Origin: Cocos nucifera
Taxonomy: Eukaryota; Streptophyta; Magnoliopsida; Arecales; Arecaceae
NCBI GenBank assembly: GCA_006176705.1
Contig: QRFJ01005310.1
Coordinates: 1 to 64,000, forward strand
DNA: 64,000 nt
Reading direction: 5' to 3'
The notes under the pieces were generated by a model, which worked only from the letters and a program-made list of their open reading frames with translations, was not told the origin of the DNA and did not search any database. Position numbers and translations under genes: made by a program. Below, in pieces: positions 37,320 to 48,516 of this stretch. The first letter of the stretch is position 1. Every line of letters starts with the position of its first letter.

Positions 37320-38423
37320 TTTCTATCTGAAGCCAATCGAATCCAATCTACTCAGTCAGATTAGATTCTTCATAAAGCTGAGTATACATTGGACCTCACC
37401 CAACTTCTTTACTATTTCATCATGGAGCTTCATGCTGACTGTCTTGCTATCCTTGATTTCATAGCTCGATTTGTCTGGCAGGAACACAGTGCCCTCATCG
37501 GACTTTAGGGAGTCCAATATCTCTTCTCTACAGCATACATGATGGAAACAAGCAGAATTCATAATCTACTAGGAGAAAGACGTAGATACCTCATTAGTAA
37601 CCAGAAGGACATCATCACTGCCTTTTATATTGCTATTGGCCACCACAATAGTAGCCCTCATCCGATCTTTGAGTTATGGGCAATCCTTGACTCGATACCC
37701 TAACTCATCACACCTGTAGCATCTGATCTTACTTTTGTTCCTCATCTTGGATTGGGACCGTCCTCCTCGCGATTCTCTGCCACTCCATCTACTCTCTTTT
37801 TCTCCTCCAAAAATCATCAAAGCTGAGCTGCCGCCATCTAAGCTCGAAGCTAGGTTCTCCCTCCTGAGAATCTAGTTCTAGAGTATCACTGTAGTGACCT
37901 CATCCATCTTGATGGTACTCTTTCTTACTAGAAGAGCAGTCACCAAGGACTCATATGAAGGGGGAAGCAATGCTAGCAAGACCAACGCCTTGGTCTTCTA
38001 AACATTTTCGCCAATGCTAAAAAGGTTAGTGAGGATCTTCTGAAAGTTGGATAGATGCTCTTGCACACTCTAGCCTTCGTCCATCTATAGCTAGTAGAAC
38101 TACATCCAAAAGAATAGCGTGTTGGTGAGCGACTTCGCCATGTATAACTTTTCGAGCTTTGACCATAGTGCCATCGAGAATGTCTCGCCGAGTACATGGA
38201 TCACAACATCATCCAGTAGGTACAAGTGGAATATGCTCACTGCCTATATCTGAATCCACATCCAATCCTTCATCTTCATGGTAGTTGGCATATCATCACT
38301 CAAAAGATCATCGATCAACCCATGTTGGATGAGGACATCCTTTACCCTTGCTTGCCATAAGGAGAAATTATCCTTTCCATCAAACCTAGTGATCTCCACC
38401 TTGATTGCACTTGCCTTCTCCAT
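37320..38423 (-). pseudogene. gag: Gag and protease of B
   Basis: Opens at an ATG at 38423 (MEKASAIKVEITRF). The Tnt1-type gag core shows LWQARVKDVLIQHGLIDDL, then VIHVLGETF, SLTNTLFFW, VQEHLSNFQKIL and LLPPSYESLVTALL, with several stops. A zinc knuckle (RCDELGYRVKDC-like, about 37720-37680) follows. The 37562-37356 frame is protease: MNSACFHH in place of the LDSGCSxH motif, then FLPDKSSYEIKDSKTVSMKL and MKNLI. The catalytic Asp reads Asn. After about 37330 the homology stops, marking the internal deletion. Confidence 0.85.
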
Positions 38424-38501
38424 ATTCTTTAATTTCTATCCACTACTGCAATTTACGATCTGGTACAATCTAGCTCTGATATCAATCCATTAGTGTATCA
38501 T

Positions 38502-38515
38502 CTACTCTGATACCA
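38502..38515 (-). other. Primer-binding site of B
   Basis: Minus strand TGGTATCAGAGTAG, identical to the site of A. Confidence 0.88.
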
Positions 38516-38517
38516 CT

Positions 38518-39393
38518 TGTTAAGAATCTAGTACTAGAAAATTTTGATAGAATGAAAGAAGAAAAAAAAATAAAAAAAGTAATCAAGTATGTGGATCAGT
38601 CCAAGGGCTCATCTACATGGGGCATGCAAAGCTCCACTATAAAAGAAAAAAATAGTTACAAGAAGAGAATACTCATTCTCAACTCACCGTACATAAATCT
38701 CTCTCAACTAGAATCTATCCTCACAAAAGCTCTCTCAAAATTTCAATGAGATCCTCAGAAGCTATAAGATGCTCTGTCCTCATAGCCTTCTTATCGGATG
38801 CTATGCACTTGTTACTTCTCTCTCTCACAAGCTGCATATACTCAATGCTCTGCCAACCTCCTCTCGATGGCTGCTTGAGCGTCTCTACGTGCCTCTCATA
38901 CCACACGTGTCAGCTTCCTACTCCACAGCACCTCAGCCCTTTAAATAGGATGAGAATCCTCTTCTCAGTAGTTCATAGGAGTCCTAACAGGGCTCATTCT
39001 CCTAATATGAGTTGAACATGATCTTTATGGAGTCTTGAAATATTTTTCAATCTTTAGATTATGACCGTAACCCTCCATGGCCTTTTGGATCCTGTGGTTC
39101 ATGCGCAACTTCCATATACCCCTTGGATTAATTACAATCCGAGTCCAAACAAAAAATCTCATCCTGTTCTATTCATTTTCATCAAGCCAATTCTGTTAGG
39201 GGTTGAGCTGGCTCAACTACGTCTCGATCGAACTTCTATTTTCTGTCTGTCTGAGAGGATCGGCTCGATTGTGGTTCGAGGTAGCTCGATCTTAGCCCAA
39301 GCCAACTCAACCCCGTATTTGAGCTAGCTCGACTGCTTGTTGATATTGATTTTCATCTATTGTGGATTGAATTTGAGGCATCAAATTCTAACA
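38518..39393 (-). repeat. 5' LTR of B (876 bp)
   Basis: Minus strand TGTTAGAATTTGATGCC ... GATTCTTAACA, primer site adjoining at 38502-38515. U3 (39190-39330) contains several GAGCTGGCTC/GAGCCAACTC-like near-palindromes. A minus-strand TATTTAAAGGGC at about 38937-38948 is a TATA candidate. Its outer edge lies only 3 bases from the LTR of C. Confidence 0.9.
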
Positions 39394-39396
39394 CCA

Positions 39397-41895
39397 TGAA
39401 GAAAATAAGAAGATTTTTAGGATAAAACCTATTGGGCATGCATTTTGAAACTTTTTTAGAAATCTACTAGTGAAAGCTATAGATTAATCTAATTAATCAA
39501 TAAAATATGCAAACAAATCCTAAATCTATGACCTAATGATATGATTTATGCATGCATATAAATCTAAAAGTTAAATAAAGAACAAAAATAATAATGTTGA
39601 TCATATCAACATCAAATAGAAAAACTAGATCTAATCTAGTCTATAATTAAGATCAAATCTCTTTACCTTTTTTCATGGATTTGATCTCCACTTTCTTATC
39701 TAAGAAAGAGGATGTCGCTTCAAGCCACACATATGTCTGGTCTCTATGAGAAGTCTACATGAAGCCTCGATCATGATTCAAAGTTCAGTAATCTGAAAAT
39801 CAGCATAATATGCTAGCATTATATTGATCCTTCTTTGATGGTTGATGCTGAATCTCCTTCTTAAATTGACTTGAACTCTTTAAGGACCAAAGAAGGAGAA
39901 AGGAAGATCCAGAAAAAGCCTTCTCCACATATTTTTCTCTCAAAAATTTGTGAAAAAAAGTCTGAAATACAAATCCTACAGAAGACCCTTCTTCTCTAGG
40001 GCTTTACTTTCACCAAGGCACAACAATTTATGTCTTTACAAAATCTCATGCCCTCTACCCTGCATGCCTAAGCCCTCTCTCTCAAGTCTAAAATATCTAA
40101 AAAAATTATGGCCTAACTCTCTTTATATAGAGAATTAGAGAAGTGTCCCTATCTTGGTCAATCATCTAGATAGAGAATCTAAAAGAGACTAGGATTGGGG
40201 TGCCCAACTCTTGGGTGCTCCTTCTTTATTTTGTGGCATGAAAATCAGGATATGGCACACAAATAAATTCTCTTTCTCTCACAAAAATATCAAGAATAAA
40301 TCAGATTAATTGGTGCTATAACTGGATAAGATTTTTGGCCCATCCAAACTCTATCAAATAGAGTCTAGATCATTACTACTTCTTAGTTTTGATCAAATCC
40401 AAAATCACAAACCATCAAAGAAGGATATGGGGGCAAGGATTGTTGTAGAGTATCTTTAGAAATCAGATTTTACATGAAAAAATCCATGGAAAGGGCATGG
40501 AAAAGGGGAAGGTGGTGCAAGGGGGGAGTCCTAGTCTAACTAGGACTTTATGCTTTGACTAGTCAAAATAAATCTTTAGCCCAATTAAAATTGATCTTGA
40601 TGCAACCTAGTTAATGGTGATCCTAATCTATTTAGGAGCCCAATTATACCAAATTAAATTTAATTTAACTATAATTTAATTTTTTAATCAAATTAGAAAT
40701 TAGGTGCACTCAAGTCTTAGTTTAATTGAGAATTGTTCTATCTTACAATTGGCTTATCCAATAAACTATTTAGACTTGATTCAACTAAGTCCAAACTAAA
40801 ACTAATTGAATCATATTCAATTAGGCTTGATCTCAACCTTTTAGCTCAATCAGATCGAGCCAATTATTAATATGATTGCTTATCGATCCTCCTATAATAC
40901 TTGCACTCGGTCAAACATCAATCGTATTCAATGCTTAACCCTAAAATAATTCTTAATCATTGATCAGCCATCTGATTAGATCGAGACCTCTAATATGTAT
41001 GACCATATAGGTTTGAATTTAAGCCAATAGTATAGAAAAAAATTTCTATACCAATCGATGTGGTAATCTAGTAGTGGTACCTGACGGCTGGATAGGTCGA
41101 ATGTATAAAACAATACTCTTAGAAGTCATGTGGATATGATTTCTATATAATTCACCCCCTTGACCATAAATGCTCATAGGATTACTCAGGATTTAACTAT
41201 CAATCCTGAATAGATCATCCACAGTATATTTTAAAATACTAAATCTATCTCATGAATTATCCTAGGCAAGGTTTTGCTAAACTAAAATACAGTGATGCAT
41301 TATCTCTAAACTCTTTTGAATGGTTAATCCCATCTTGATCACTCACCGACTTCACAAGTACATGATTGTGCCTAAAAATCTTTCATCACTGAATTAAAAA
41401 TTTAGATAGTCTAGCACCAAAGCATAGTGAGTTGCTTGCAAGCCACCATGGTGATCTCAAGTCCAAGAGGCACTTATACCCATATCCCATCAAAGCAATT
41501 CTCGATAGCAAAATTCTCTAAAATTGGTCATGTTTAGTGATAATTTACCCCTATATCTTTCCTGTATGCCATACTAGTATCTTTGCACTACTTGGTTAAG
41601 AGGACAATCAACCTATATGGCACACATTGACCTACACTTGATAAACATTATCATTCTGATTAACAATATATTATTTGGTCGCAAAAGGTTTTAAGGACTA
41701 ATCAATAAATCCTCTCTTTATCGAATATAAATAGTCCTAAGGACTTCATCACAACATAGGAGCTTATTGGAAGAAGTAAATTTATGATAAAAAAAGTTAG
41801 AGTAGATATTTTATTCATTGATAAATTATTTATATTTATAAAATAGCAAAACCATCAATAGATTGATGATTGGCTTTAGGACACATTTCTGAATA
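39397..41895 (-). repeat. 3' LTR of element C (2499 bp)
   Basis: Minus strand starts TATTCAGAAATGTGTCC (TG changed to TA) just after the purine tract at 41908-41896 and ends TTATTTTCTTCA. Homologous to the D LTR (7802-10281) in inverted orientation. AT-rich; no genes inside. Confidence 0.83.
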
Positions 41896-42859
41896 ACTCT
41901 GAGTTATCCTAAAGCCACTCAATACAGTATCTTAAACCCATCTTTGACTTGTGGTTATTGAACTTCTTTACCGCTAAGGCTTTAGCGAGGGTGTTGACCA
42001 GGTTCTCCTTTCCATCGATCTTCTAAAGATTGATGTTATCTCAATCTATGATCTTTCAACTTAGATGGTAGCTGTGCAGTATGTGCTTCATCCGCTAGTG
42101 TACCTTTGGTTCCTTCCACTGAGGTATTGCTCTAGTGCTATTATAGTAAAGCAAGATTAGACCATTCAAGAAGGATGCTACTTCAAGCTCAGTGATGAAT
42201 TTTTTTAGCCACATAGCTTTCTTGGCAGCATCTGATACTGTGACATACTCCACCTCACAAACTAAGTATGGCACAGTGTGCTGCTTGAAACTTTTTTAGT
42301 AGATAGCTCCACCATTTGGGATAAAGACATAACCCAACACCGTCTTGTTATCAACATGGTCAAACTGAAAGCTAGAGTATGTAAATCCCATAAACTTTAG
42401 ATCTGACTTACCATAAATCAGCCACTAGTGCTTAATATTTCTCAAATATTTAAGAATGGTTTTCACCACCTTCTAGTGATTTCTTCTTGGATTAGATTGG
42501 TATCTACTCACTACTTCTAGTGAATATACTACATCTGATCTCATACATGTCATAGCATACATGATAGATCCCAGTATCGAAACATATGGGATTCTACTCA
42601 TATGCTCTCTCTCTTCAGAAGTTGTTAACAATCCTTCTTAGAGGGAGTAATTTCTTAGTCGATTGAAAGTTAGCCCTTCTTGGAACTCTCCATGTTGAAC
42701 CTCTTTAGCATAGTATCTATGTACGTGGACTGAGATAATCCAAGTATCCTCTTAGATCTATCCCTATGGATCTTCATCCCTAGAATGTAAGATGCTTCAC
42801 CCAAGTTCTTCATAGAGAACTGAGATGACAACCATACTTTTATTCCTTGCAGTGCGAGG
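41896..42859 (-). pseudogene. pol: Element C, RT C-terminus and RNase H
   Basis: Read from 42859: LALQGIKVWLSSQFSMKNLG, EASYILGMKIHRDRSKRIL, LSQSTYIDTMLKRFNMESS, then RT end and RNase H with CEVEYVTVSDAAKKAMWLKK and LILLYYNSTRAI (42260-42120). The tail resembles FxPSLKP*R and SGFRIT near the purine tract. Stops are common. The frame at its right edge continues at 48517 beyond element I. Confidence 0.85.
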
Positions 42860-42864
42860 ATATC

Positions 42865-44091
42865 TATTGGTCCAGAATTTGATCGATATCAGAATGACCT
42901 GGAGTGGAGGAGGATGAGGTCACCGTCGGTGACCTGCAAAACAAAGTCCCATCCAGAGTTAGTGGAGGTGCCTCCGACAGGACACTCCAATGATCAAGTC
43001 AGCTCTTCTGACCAATAGAAATGGAGTGCTTAGGTAAGAGTTTGATAGAGTTTTGGGAAGGAGAACAGAGCTTAGAGAAAACATATCTAGAGGGTCTCTT
43101 TTTTTAGATGGAGCTTGTTGCGGATTGGTAGTGACAGCTGTAGCCATCTAGTAGCGGGCCGCTCGAGGTCTGATGGAGTCTGTCATGAAGGAGGGTGCCG
43201 TCTGTAGCAGACTGATGGCGATAGCCGTAGCTGCTCGGTATTGAGTGGCTCGGGGCCATGTGGGGTTTGGTCTAGAGAGGGAGAGGCATCATCAAACTGA
43301 TAATGATCATTTGTTAAGATTCAATAATCGAAGTTTGGAGGAAGTAGGCATTGGTCTGTGAAGAGCTTCGACATACATCAATTCAAGAGGAGCTCAGACT
43401 CCTAAAGAGAATACAGCTAGAGGGAATCATTCAAAAGGAACACTAGCTGAAGGAGAGATCCGAAAGAAGTTTGGCTCTTGAATGAGTTGGGCCAAAGGAG
43501 AAATTCAGAAGGAGTTCGGTGCCTAGAGGAGATTGGCTAAAGGAGACGTGTGGAAGGAGTTTGGGTCCTATAGAAACTTGACTAAAGGAGCGGTTCGGAA
43601 GGAGTTCGACTCCTATAAAAATCCGACTAACGGAAAAATTCAGGAGTTTGACTTTCGTAGAAGTCCGACTGAAGGAGAAGTCTGGAAGGAGTTTGGCTCT
43701 TATAGAAATTTGACTAAAGAAGAAGTTTGGGAAGAGTCTGGCTCCTGGGGATGCCTGGTCGAAGGAGAAGTCTGGGAGGAGTCCGGATCCTGGGGAAGCC
43801 CAGCCGAAGGAGATGTCTAGGAGGAGTCCAGCTCCTGGAGAGTTCAGTGAGAACTTCGACCGACTGAAGAGGTTCGGCTAGGGCTCAACCACTGAGAAGT
43901 TTGATCGACTGAAGGGATTCGGTTGGGGCTCGACCGCTAAAAAGTTCTATCGACTGAAGGGATTTGATTGGGGCTCGATCGATTGAAGGAGTTCGACTAA
44001 GATTTGGCTGCTGAAGCTCTTTCGTGATTACTGGTTGCATTAGGTTAAGCATCAGGCTGGACTTCAGCGGGAGCGAAGTTTATCCCCAACA
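42865..44091 (-). repeat. 3' LTR of I (1227 bp)
   Basis: Plus-strand edges TATTGGTCC ... TATCCCCAACA, i.e. minus TGTTGGGGATAAA ... GGACCAATA. U3 holds a run of about 45-bp repeats (43430-43830) that by chance stays open on the plus strand. Confidence 0.9.
43430..43830. repeat. About 45-bp tandem repeats inside LTR of I
   Basis: Units of the pattern 'gaaggagtttggctccta' then 'agaaa-tt-gactaaagg', near 45 bases each. Because 45 is a multiple of three, a plus-strand frame at 43533-43820 repeats a 15-residue motif (WKEFGSYRNLTK-like) about six times. The same array exists in the other three LTRs of this family (47840-48230, 49520-49860, 60640-60990), so it is an LTR repeat and not a gene. Confidence 0.8.
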
Positions 44092-44108
44092 ATAGTCTCC
44101 CCACTCTT
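44092..44108 (-). other. Polypurine tract of I
   Basis: Minus strand AGAGTGGGGAGACTAT directly before the LTR TGTTGGGG. Confidence 0.7.
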
Positions 44109-44149
44109 GAATTTGAAACTCAAAGGAATGGAGTACAAAAAGGAAGACC

Positions 44150-45290
44150 GTCGAAGTCCTCATCAGGGCTCTACACCAGTTCATATTGAAGCTCGGGAGA
44201 AATCTTATCTCTAGCCAAGGTTGACGTTGAAGTTAAAGCTCAGGGGAGATCTCATCTCCAGTCGAGGTTGAAGGAGATCTCATCTCCTATTGACGTAGAC
44301 GTTGAAGCTTGAAAGAGATCCTATCTCCAACCGAGGTTGAAGGAGATCTCATCTTCGATTGACATAGACGTTGAAGCTCAGGGAAGATCCTGTCCCTAGC
44401 CAAGGTTGAAGGAGATCTTATCTCCCATTGACGTAGAAGCTCGGGAGAGATCTTATCTTTAGCGAAGATTGAAGTAGATCTTATCTCCTATTGACATAGG
44501 CTTCAAAGCTCGAGAAAGATCTTATCTCTAGCCAAGGTTGAAGAAGATCTTATCTCCTATTGACGTAGATGTAGAAACTCGAAAGAGATCTTATCTCTAG
44601 TCGAGGTTGAAGGAGATCTTATCTCCTATTGACGTAGAAGCTCGAGAGAGATCTTATCTCTAGCCAAGGTTGAAGGAGATCTTATCTCCTATTGATGTAG
44701 ACTTTGAAGCTCGGAAGAGATCTTATCTCTAACCAAGGTTGACGAAGATCTTATCTCTTGTTGGCGTAGAATCTCGAAAGAGATCTTATCTCTAGCTGAG
44801 GTTAAAGAAGATCTTATCTCCTGTTGACATAGACATTGAAGCTCGAAAGTGATCTTATCTCTAGCTGAGGATGAAGGAGATCTTATCTTCTATTGATGTA
44901 AAAGCTTAGAAGATATCTTATCTCTAGTCGAGGTTGAAGAAGATCTTATCTCCTGTTGACGTAGACATTGAAGCTTGGGAGAGATCTTATCTCTAGCCGA
45001 GGTTGAAGGAGATCTTATCTCCTATTGATGTAGACTTTGAAGCTCAGAAGAGATCTTATCTCTAACTGAGGTTGAAAGAGATCTTATCTTCTATTGACGT
45101 AGAAGCTCGGGAGAGATCTTATTTATAGCCAAGGTTGAAGAAGATCTTATCTCCTGTTGACGTAGACTTTGAAGCTTGGGAGAGATCTTATCTCTAGCTG
45201 AGGTTGAAGGAGATCTTATCTCTTGTTGGCATAGACTTTGAAGCTCGAAAGAGATCTTATCTCTAGCCAAGGTTGAAAGACTTTGACTTG
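44150..45290. repeat. Tandem array, about 63-72-bp units, at the 3' end of I
   Basis: About 16-17 units. On the plus strand each has 'ggttgaaggagatcttatctcc', 'tattgacgtagac' (with or without 'gttga'), 'gaagctcgggag' and 'agatcttatctctagcc'. Length varies with the optional 8-9 bases. Each unit carries two copies of the imperfect palindrome GAGATCTTATCTC (5-bp arms). It lies between the end of gag homology and the 3' purine tract, i.e. in the 3' untranslated part. Tat elements are known to carry such arrays and to seed satellites. Confidence 0.9.
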
Positions 45291-45580
45291 CTCATGTTAG
45301 GACGAGGTTCTCCTCCTATTCCTAACACGGCTACTATTGACTACTTCTTTCCTATCATCACATAGTTTTTGCACCAAGAAATAATAATATTGAAATGGAG
45401 GAATTTTATTGAAGAAAAATTACTGACAGCACATCCTCAGATTCTCTGTGTTTTAGGGTTGTGGGAGTGTTATTCCTCTGAGTTTCTTCAGGCAATAAGT
45501 TTCGGGCCGAACGACCTCTTGTATTTCATGCTCCCCTTCTCAATTTGGAGCAATCTTCTCTTGGCTTTGAGGTTGGGAGA
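45291..45580 (-). other. Junction between array and gag end in I
   Basis: About 290 bases without a domain. On the minus strand 45335-45300 reads 'ttaggaataggaggagaac' followed by 'ctcgtcctaacatgagcaag', matching the start of the tandem unit in the 3' region of J (56920 onward). So pol was removed, or never present, between the gag/protease border and this 3' untranslated sequence. Confidence 0.6.
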
Positions 45581-47286
45581 TGATGGCACACCAAAGTACC
45601 AAGCCCCACCCAAAGATAGCATTGATGATGTCAGAAGGTAGCCGACCTTCTTATTGTTCCTCCATCATTATTGGTTTTGGCTACGACAGTGCTCTTGGTC
45701 GATCTTCTCCTGCTTCAGGATGGCATCTAAGAAATCGACCCAACCGACCTCTCCTGATAAGCTCTTCAATTTTATCTCGGAGCTAAATGCATTCTTTAGT
45801 ATCATGACCATGGTCACGATGGTAGAGGTAGTACTTCCTTCAATCGTACTTATTTGGGGGAGATCGTAATTCTTCTGGTCTTGGTAGCTGATTCTTGATT
45901 TCCATCAGAACTGAAGATTTAGGAGTGTTAAGGGGGCATAGTAGTGGAACCTTTCGGGGGGAGAACTTCTTCACGCCCTTCCATCCAGGCTTTCTTGATG
46001 ACAAGCTCCAGAAGGAGTTCGAGCTCGCTTGCACTCGGAGAGAGTCTGCGAGTGCGGTCGAACTTCACTCGATCCTCCATTGGCGGTAGGTCTATTAGAC
46101 TCATCTGTCTGTCGCTCTCCTATGGCTTCTTCATCCTTCAACTTGAAGGCTTCTTCCAAATGAACATATCCCTCGGCCTGAGCTAGCAGATCGACAAAGT
46201 TTCTGAGGTACTTCTTCTCCAAGGAGAACAGCAAATCATTCTTCTGAAGGCCACCCTTGAGTGTGGCCATTGCAACAAATTGGTTTAGGTTTTGGACCTC
46301 CAATACAGTAGCATTAAACTAGATGACATAAGCTCAGATGGATTCTCCCTCCTTCTATTTGACATTCATCAAAAAATTCGAACCTTGGCACGGACGTCGG
46401 CTGCTGTCGAAGTGAGCCACGAACTGATGGCGCATCTGGTCAAAAAAAAAGATCGTACCTGGCTTCAACGTTGAGTACCAGTTTCTTGCTACTTTCTTTA
46501 AGGTAGATGAGAAAGCTCGACATAATATGGCGTCTGGCATGCCATGGAGTAGCATCATGGTTTGGAAGGCCTCTAGATGATCAACCAGATTAAAGGTTCT
46601 ATCGTAGCTTTCAAATTGAGGGAGCTTGAAGTTCAGTAGAATGGGCTCTTGCATAATTTGGGGAGAGAAAGGGGGATCGGTGCAGACATCATCATAGCGA
46701 GCTAGAGTGACATGGTAGAGTTTCTCAATCCATCGATCCATCTCCCATAGTTTGTAATCGAGGATGTCATCTCAATAGCAGATCTTGGATGGCTTCCGAT
46801 TATAGAGGGAGAGGGTCTCCTCCAGAGAAGAATCATGATCCGAACATGGATCCTCTACTCTCTATTTCTCATTTCCAAGGATGATGGGTATGCTAGCCCA
46901 AGTGTTCTTCCTTGGGATCGATTTTCGACATTCTAATGGTAGGTTTTCTGATGGAGTCACCACTGGAGGTTGCCGCATAGCCTGCACGATCTCGGTGAGG
47001 CTCTGAACCCGCTGCATCAGCATGTTAAACTGCTCCAGATCTACCATGGCCATTGGTGGAGGTGTAGGTTGAAGCATCGGTGATGGAGCAGGAATAGGTG
47101 GATCCAGCTCAGATCTGGCTGTAGAAGAAGTAGACTCTGGGTAGTCGCCTTCTTTTGAGGTATTTCTTGAGATTGGAAAAGAGAGTGGAGATGAACCTTG
47201 GAGAAGAAGGTCGGTAGGGTCGACTGAACACCCCTTTAAGAATAAGGGTACCTCAGAGATAGAGACCCTCCCTCTAGCACCAATTC
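45580..47286 (-). pseudogene. gag: Gypsy gag of I
   Basis: N-terminal part near 47055-46970 (MVDLEQFNMLMQRVQSL, then QAMRQPP). The core frame 46741-46355 is Retrotrans_gag type (NFKLPQFESYDRTFNLVDHL, then FQTMMLLHGMPDAILCRAF, STLKKVARNWYSTLKPG, HQFVAHFDSSRRP). It continues with LNQFVAMATLKGGLQKNDLL and YLRNFVDLLAQAEGYV (46303-45971). A His/Cys motif YHRDHGHDTKECI sits near 45820-45780, then the protease border (ATF/DIINAIFG-like) near 45600. Several frameshifts. This gag type is characteristic of plant Tat elements. Confidence 0.88.
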
Positions 47287-48511
47287 TATTGGTACAGAAT
47301 CTGGTCAATGCCAGGATGAGCTGGAGTGGAGGAGGACGAGATCGCCATCGATGACCTACAAAATAAAGTCCCATTTGGAGTCGGTGGTGGTGGCTCCGAT
47401 AGGACCCTTCAACAATCAAGTCAGCTCTTTTGGCCAACAGAAATGGAGTGCTCAGACAAGAGTTCGGCAGAGTTTCAAGAAGGAAAAGAGAGCTTAGAGA
47501 AAACATATTTGAAGGATCTCTTTTTATAGATAGAGCTTGTAGCTGATTGATAGTGATAGCTGCAGCCATTTGGTAGTGGGCCGCTCGAGGCCTGGTGGAG
47601 TCTATCACGGAGGAGGGCGCCGCCTATTGCAGACTAATGGTGACAGTCATAGCTGTCCGGTACTAAGCTACTTCGAGCCACGTGGGGTTCGGTACGGAGA
47701 GGGAGAGGCATCGTCAGACTGATAATGACCGTTCGTTGAGATTTAATAATCGAAGTTTGGAGGAAGCAAGCATTGGTCGGTGAAGAGCTTCAACATACAT
47801 CAATTCTAGGGGAGCTTAGACTCCTAAACGAAATATGGCTAGAGAGGATCATCCGGGAGGAACGTTAGCCGAAGGAGAGATCCATAAGGAGTTCAGCTGA
47901 AGGAGAAGTGCAAAAGAAGTTTGGATCCTATAGAAACTTGACTGAAGGAGGGTTCCAGGAGGAGTTCAGCTCCTGTAGAAATTTGATTGATGGAGAAATC
48001 TGGAAGGAGTTCGGCTCCCATAGAAGCCCGACTAAAGGAGGAATCCGAAAGGAGTTTGGCTCCCATAGAAGCCCGACTGAAGGAGAAGTCTAGAAGGAGT
48101 TTGGCTCCTATAGAAATCTAACCGAAGGAGAAGTCTGGGAGGAGTCCGATCGAAGGAGAAGTCTGGGAGGTGTCCGGATCCTGGGGAAGCCCAGCAGAAG
48201 GAGAAGTCTGGGAGGAGTCCGGCTCCTAGAGAGTTCGGCGAGAAGTTTGGCCAGCTGAAGGGGTTGGGTTGGGGCTCGGCCGCTGAGAAGTTCATCCAAC
48301 TAAAGTGATTCAGCTGGGGCTCGATCGCTGAGAAGTTCTACCAGCTGAAGGGGTTCGACTGGGGCTCAGCCGACTGAAGGGGTTTGATTGGGGCTTGGAT
48401 GGCTGATGGGGTTCATCTGGGGCTCGATCGCTGAAGCTCTTCTATGATTACCGATTGCATTGGGCTAAGCATCAGGTTGGACTTTGGCGGGAGTGGGATT
48501 TATCCCCAATA
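47287..48511 (-). repeat. 5' LTR of I (1225 bp)
   Basis: Plus-strand edges TATTGGTACAG ... TATCCCCAATA. Partner of 42865-44091. The minus-strand TATAAAAA at 47521-47528 is the TATA candidate. The minus strand continues past the edge as GAATTGGTGCTAGAGGGAGG, the primer-site region; I cannot name the tRNA. Confidence 0.9.
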
Positions 48512-48516
48512 ATATC

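Larger units (their letters stand above)
36940..39393 (-). mobile_element. Copia element B, internally deleted, in tandem with A
   Basis: 5' LTR 39393-38518, primer site, gag, protease, then a jump to a short 3' stretch (37250-36940) and the shared LTR. Integrase, RT and RNase H are missing. Same family as A by LTR and gag. The arrangement LTR-B-LTR-A is what unequal recombination between LTRs of neighbouring copies produces. Confidence 0.82.
42865..48511 (-). mobile_element. Gypsy (Tat-type) element I, pol-less, nested in C
   Basis: 5647 bp with two LTRs (1225-1227 bp) and perfect ATATC flanks (42860-42864 and 48512-48516). Order on the minus strand: LTR, leader, gag, a short stretch at the gag/protease border, tandem array, purine tract, LTR. 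No RT, RNase H or integrase. The host on both sides is the RT of C. LTRs are about 81% alike over the first 168 bases by hand count, so this is an old or fast-decaying copy. Same LTR family as J. Confidence 0.92.

Noticed and set aside
43533..43820. A 95-codon plus-strand frame with six copies of a 15-residue motif, resembling a repeat protein
   Set aside because: It is the 45-bp LTR tandem repeat of the I/J family read in one frame, antisense to the element. The sister LTRs do not keep the frame.
44150..45290. CRISPR-like repeat array
   Set aside because: Units are directly adjacent with no unique spacers, in a plant retrotransposon context. It is a tandem array.
46862..47608. A 248-codon minus-strand frame starting inside the LTR as one protein
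   Set aside because: The first part is LTR and leader. Only the part after about 47090 matches gag, so it was annotated as the N-terminus of gag, not as a separate gene.
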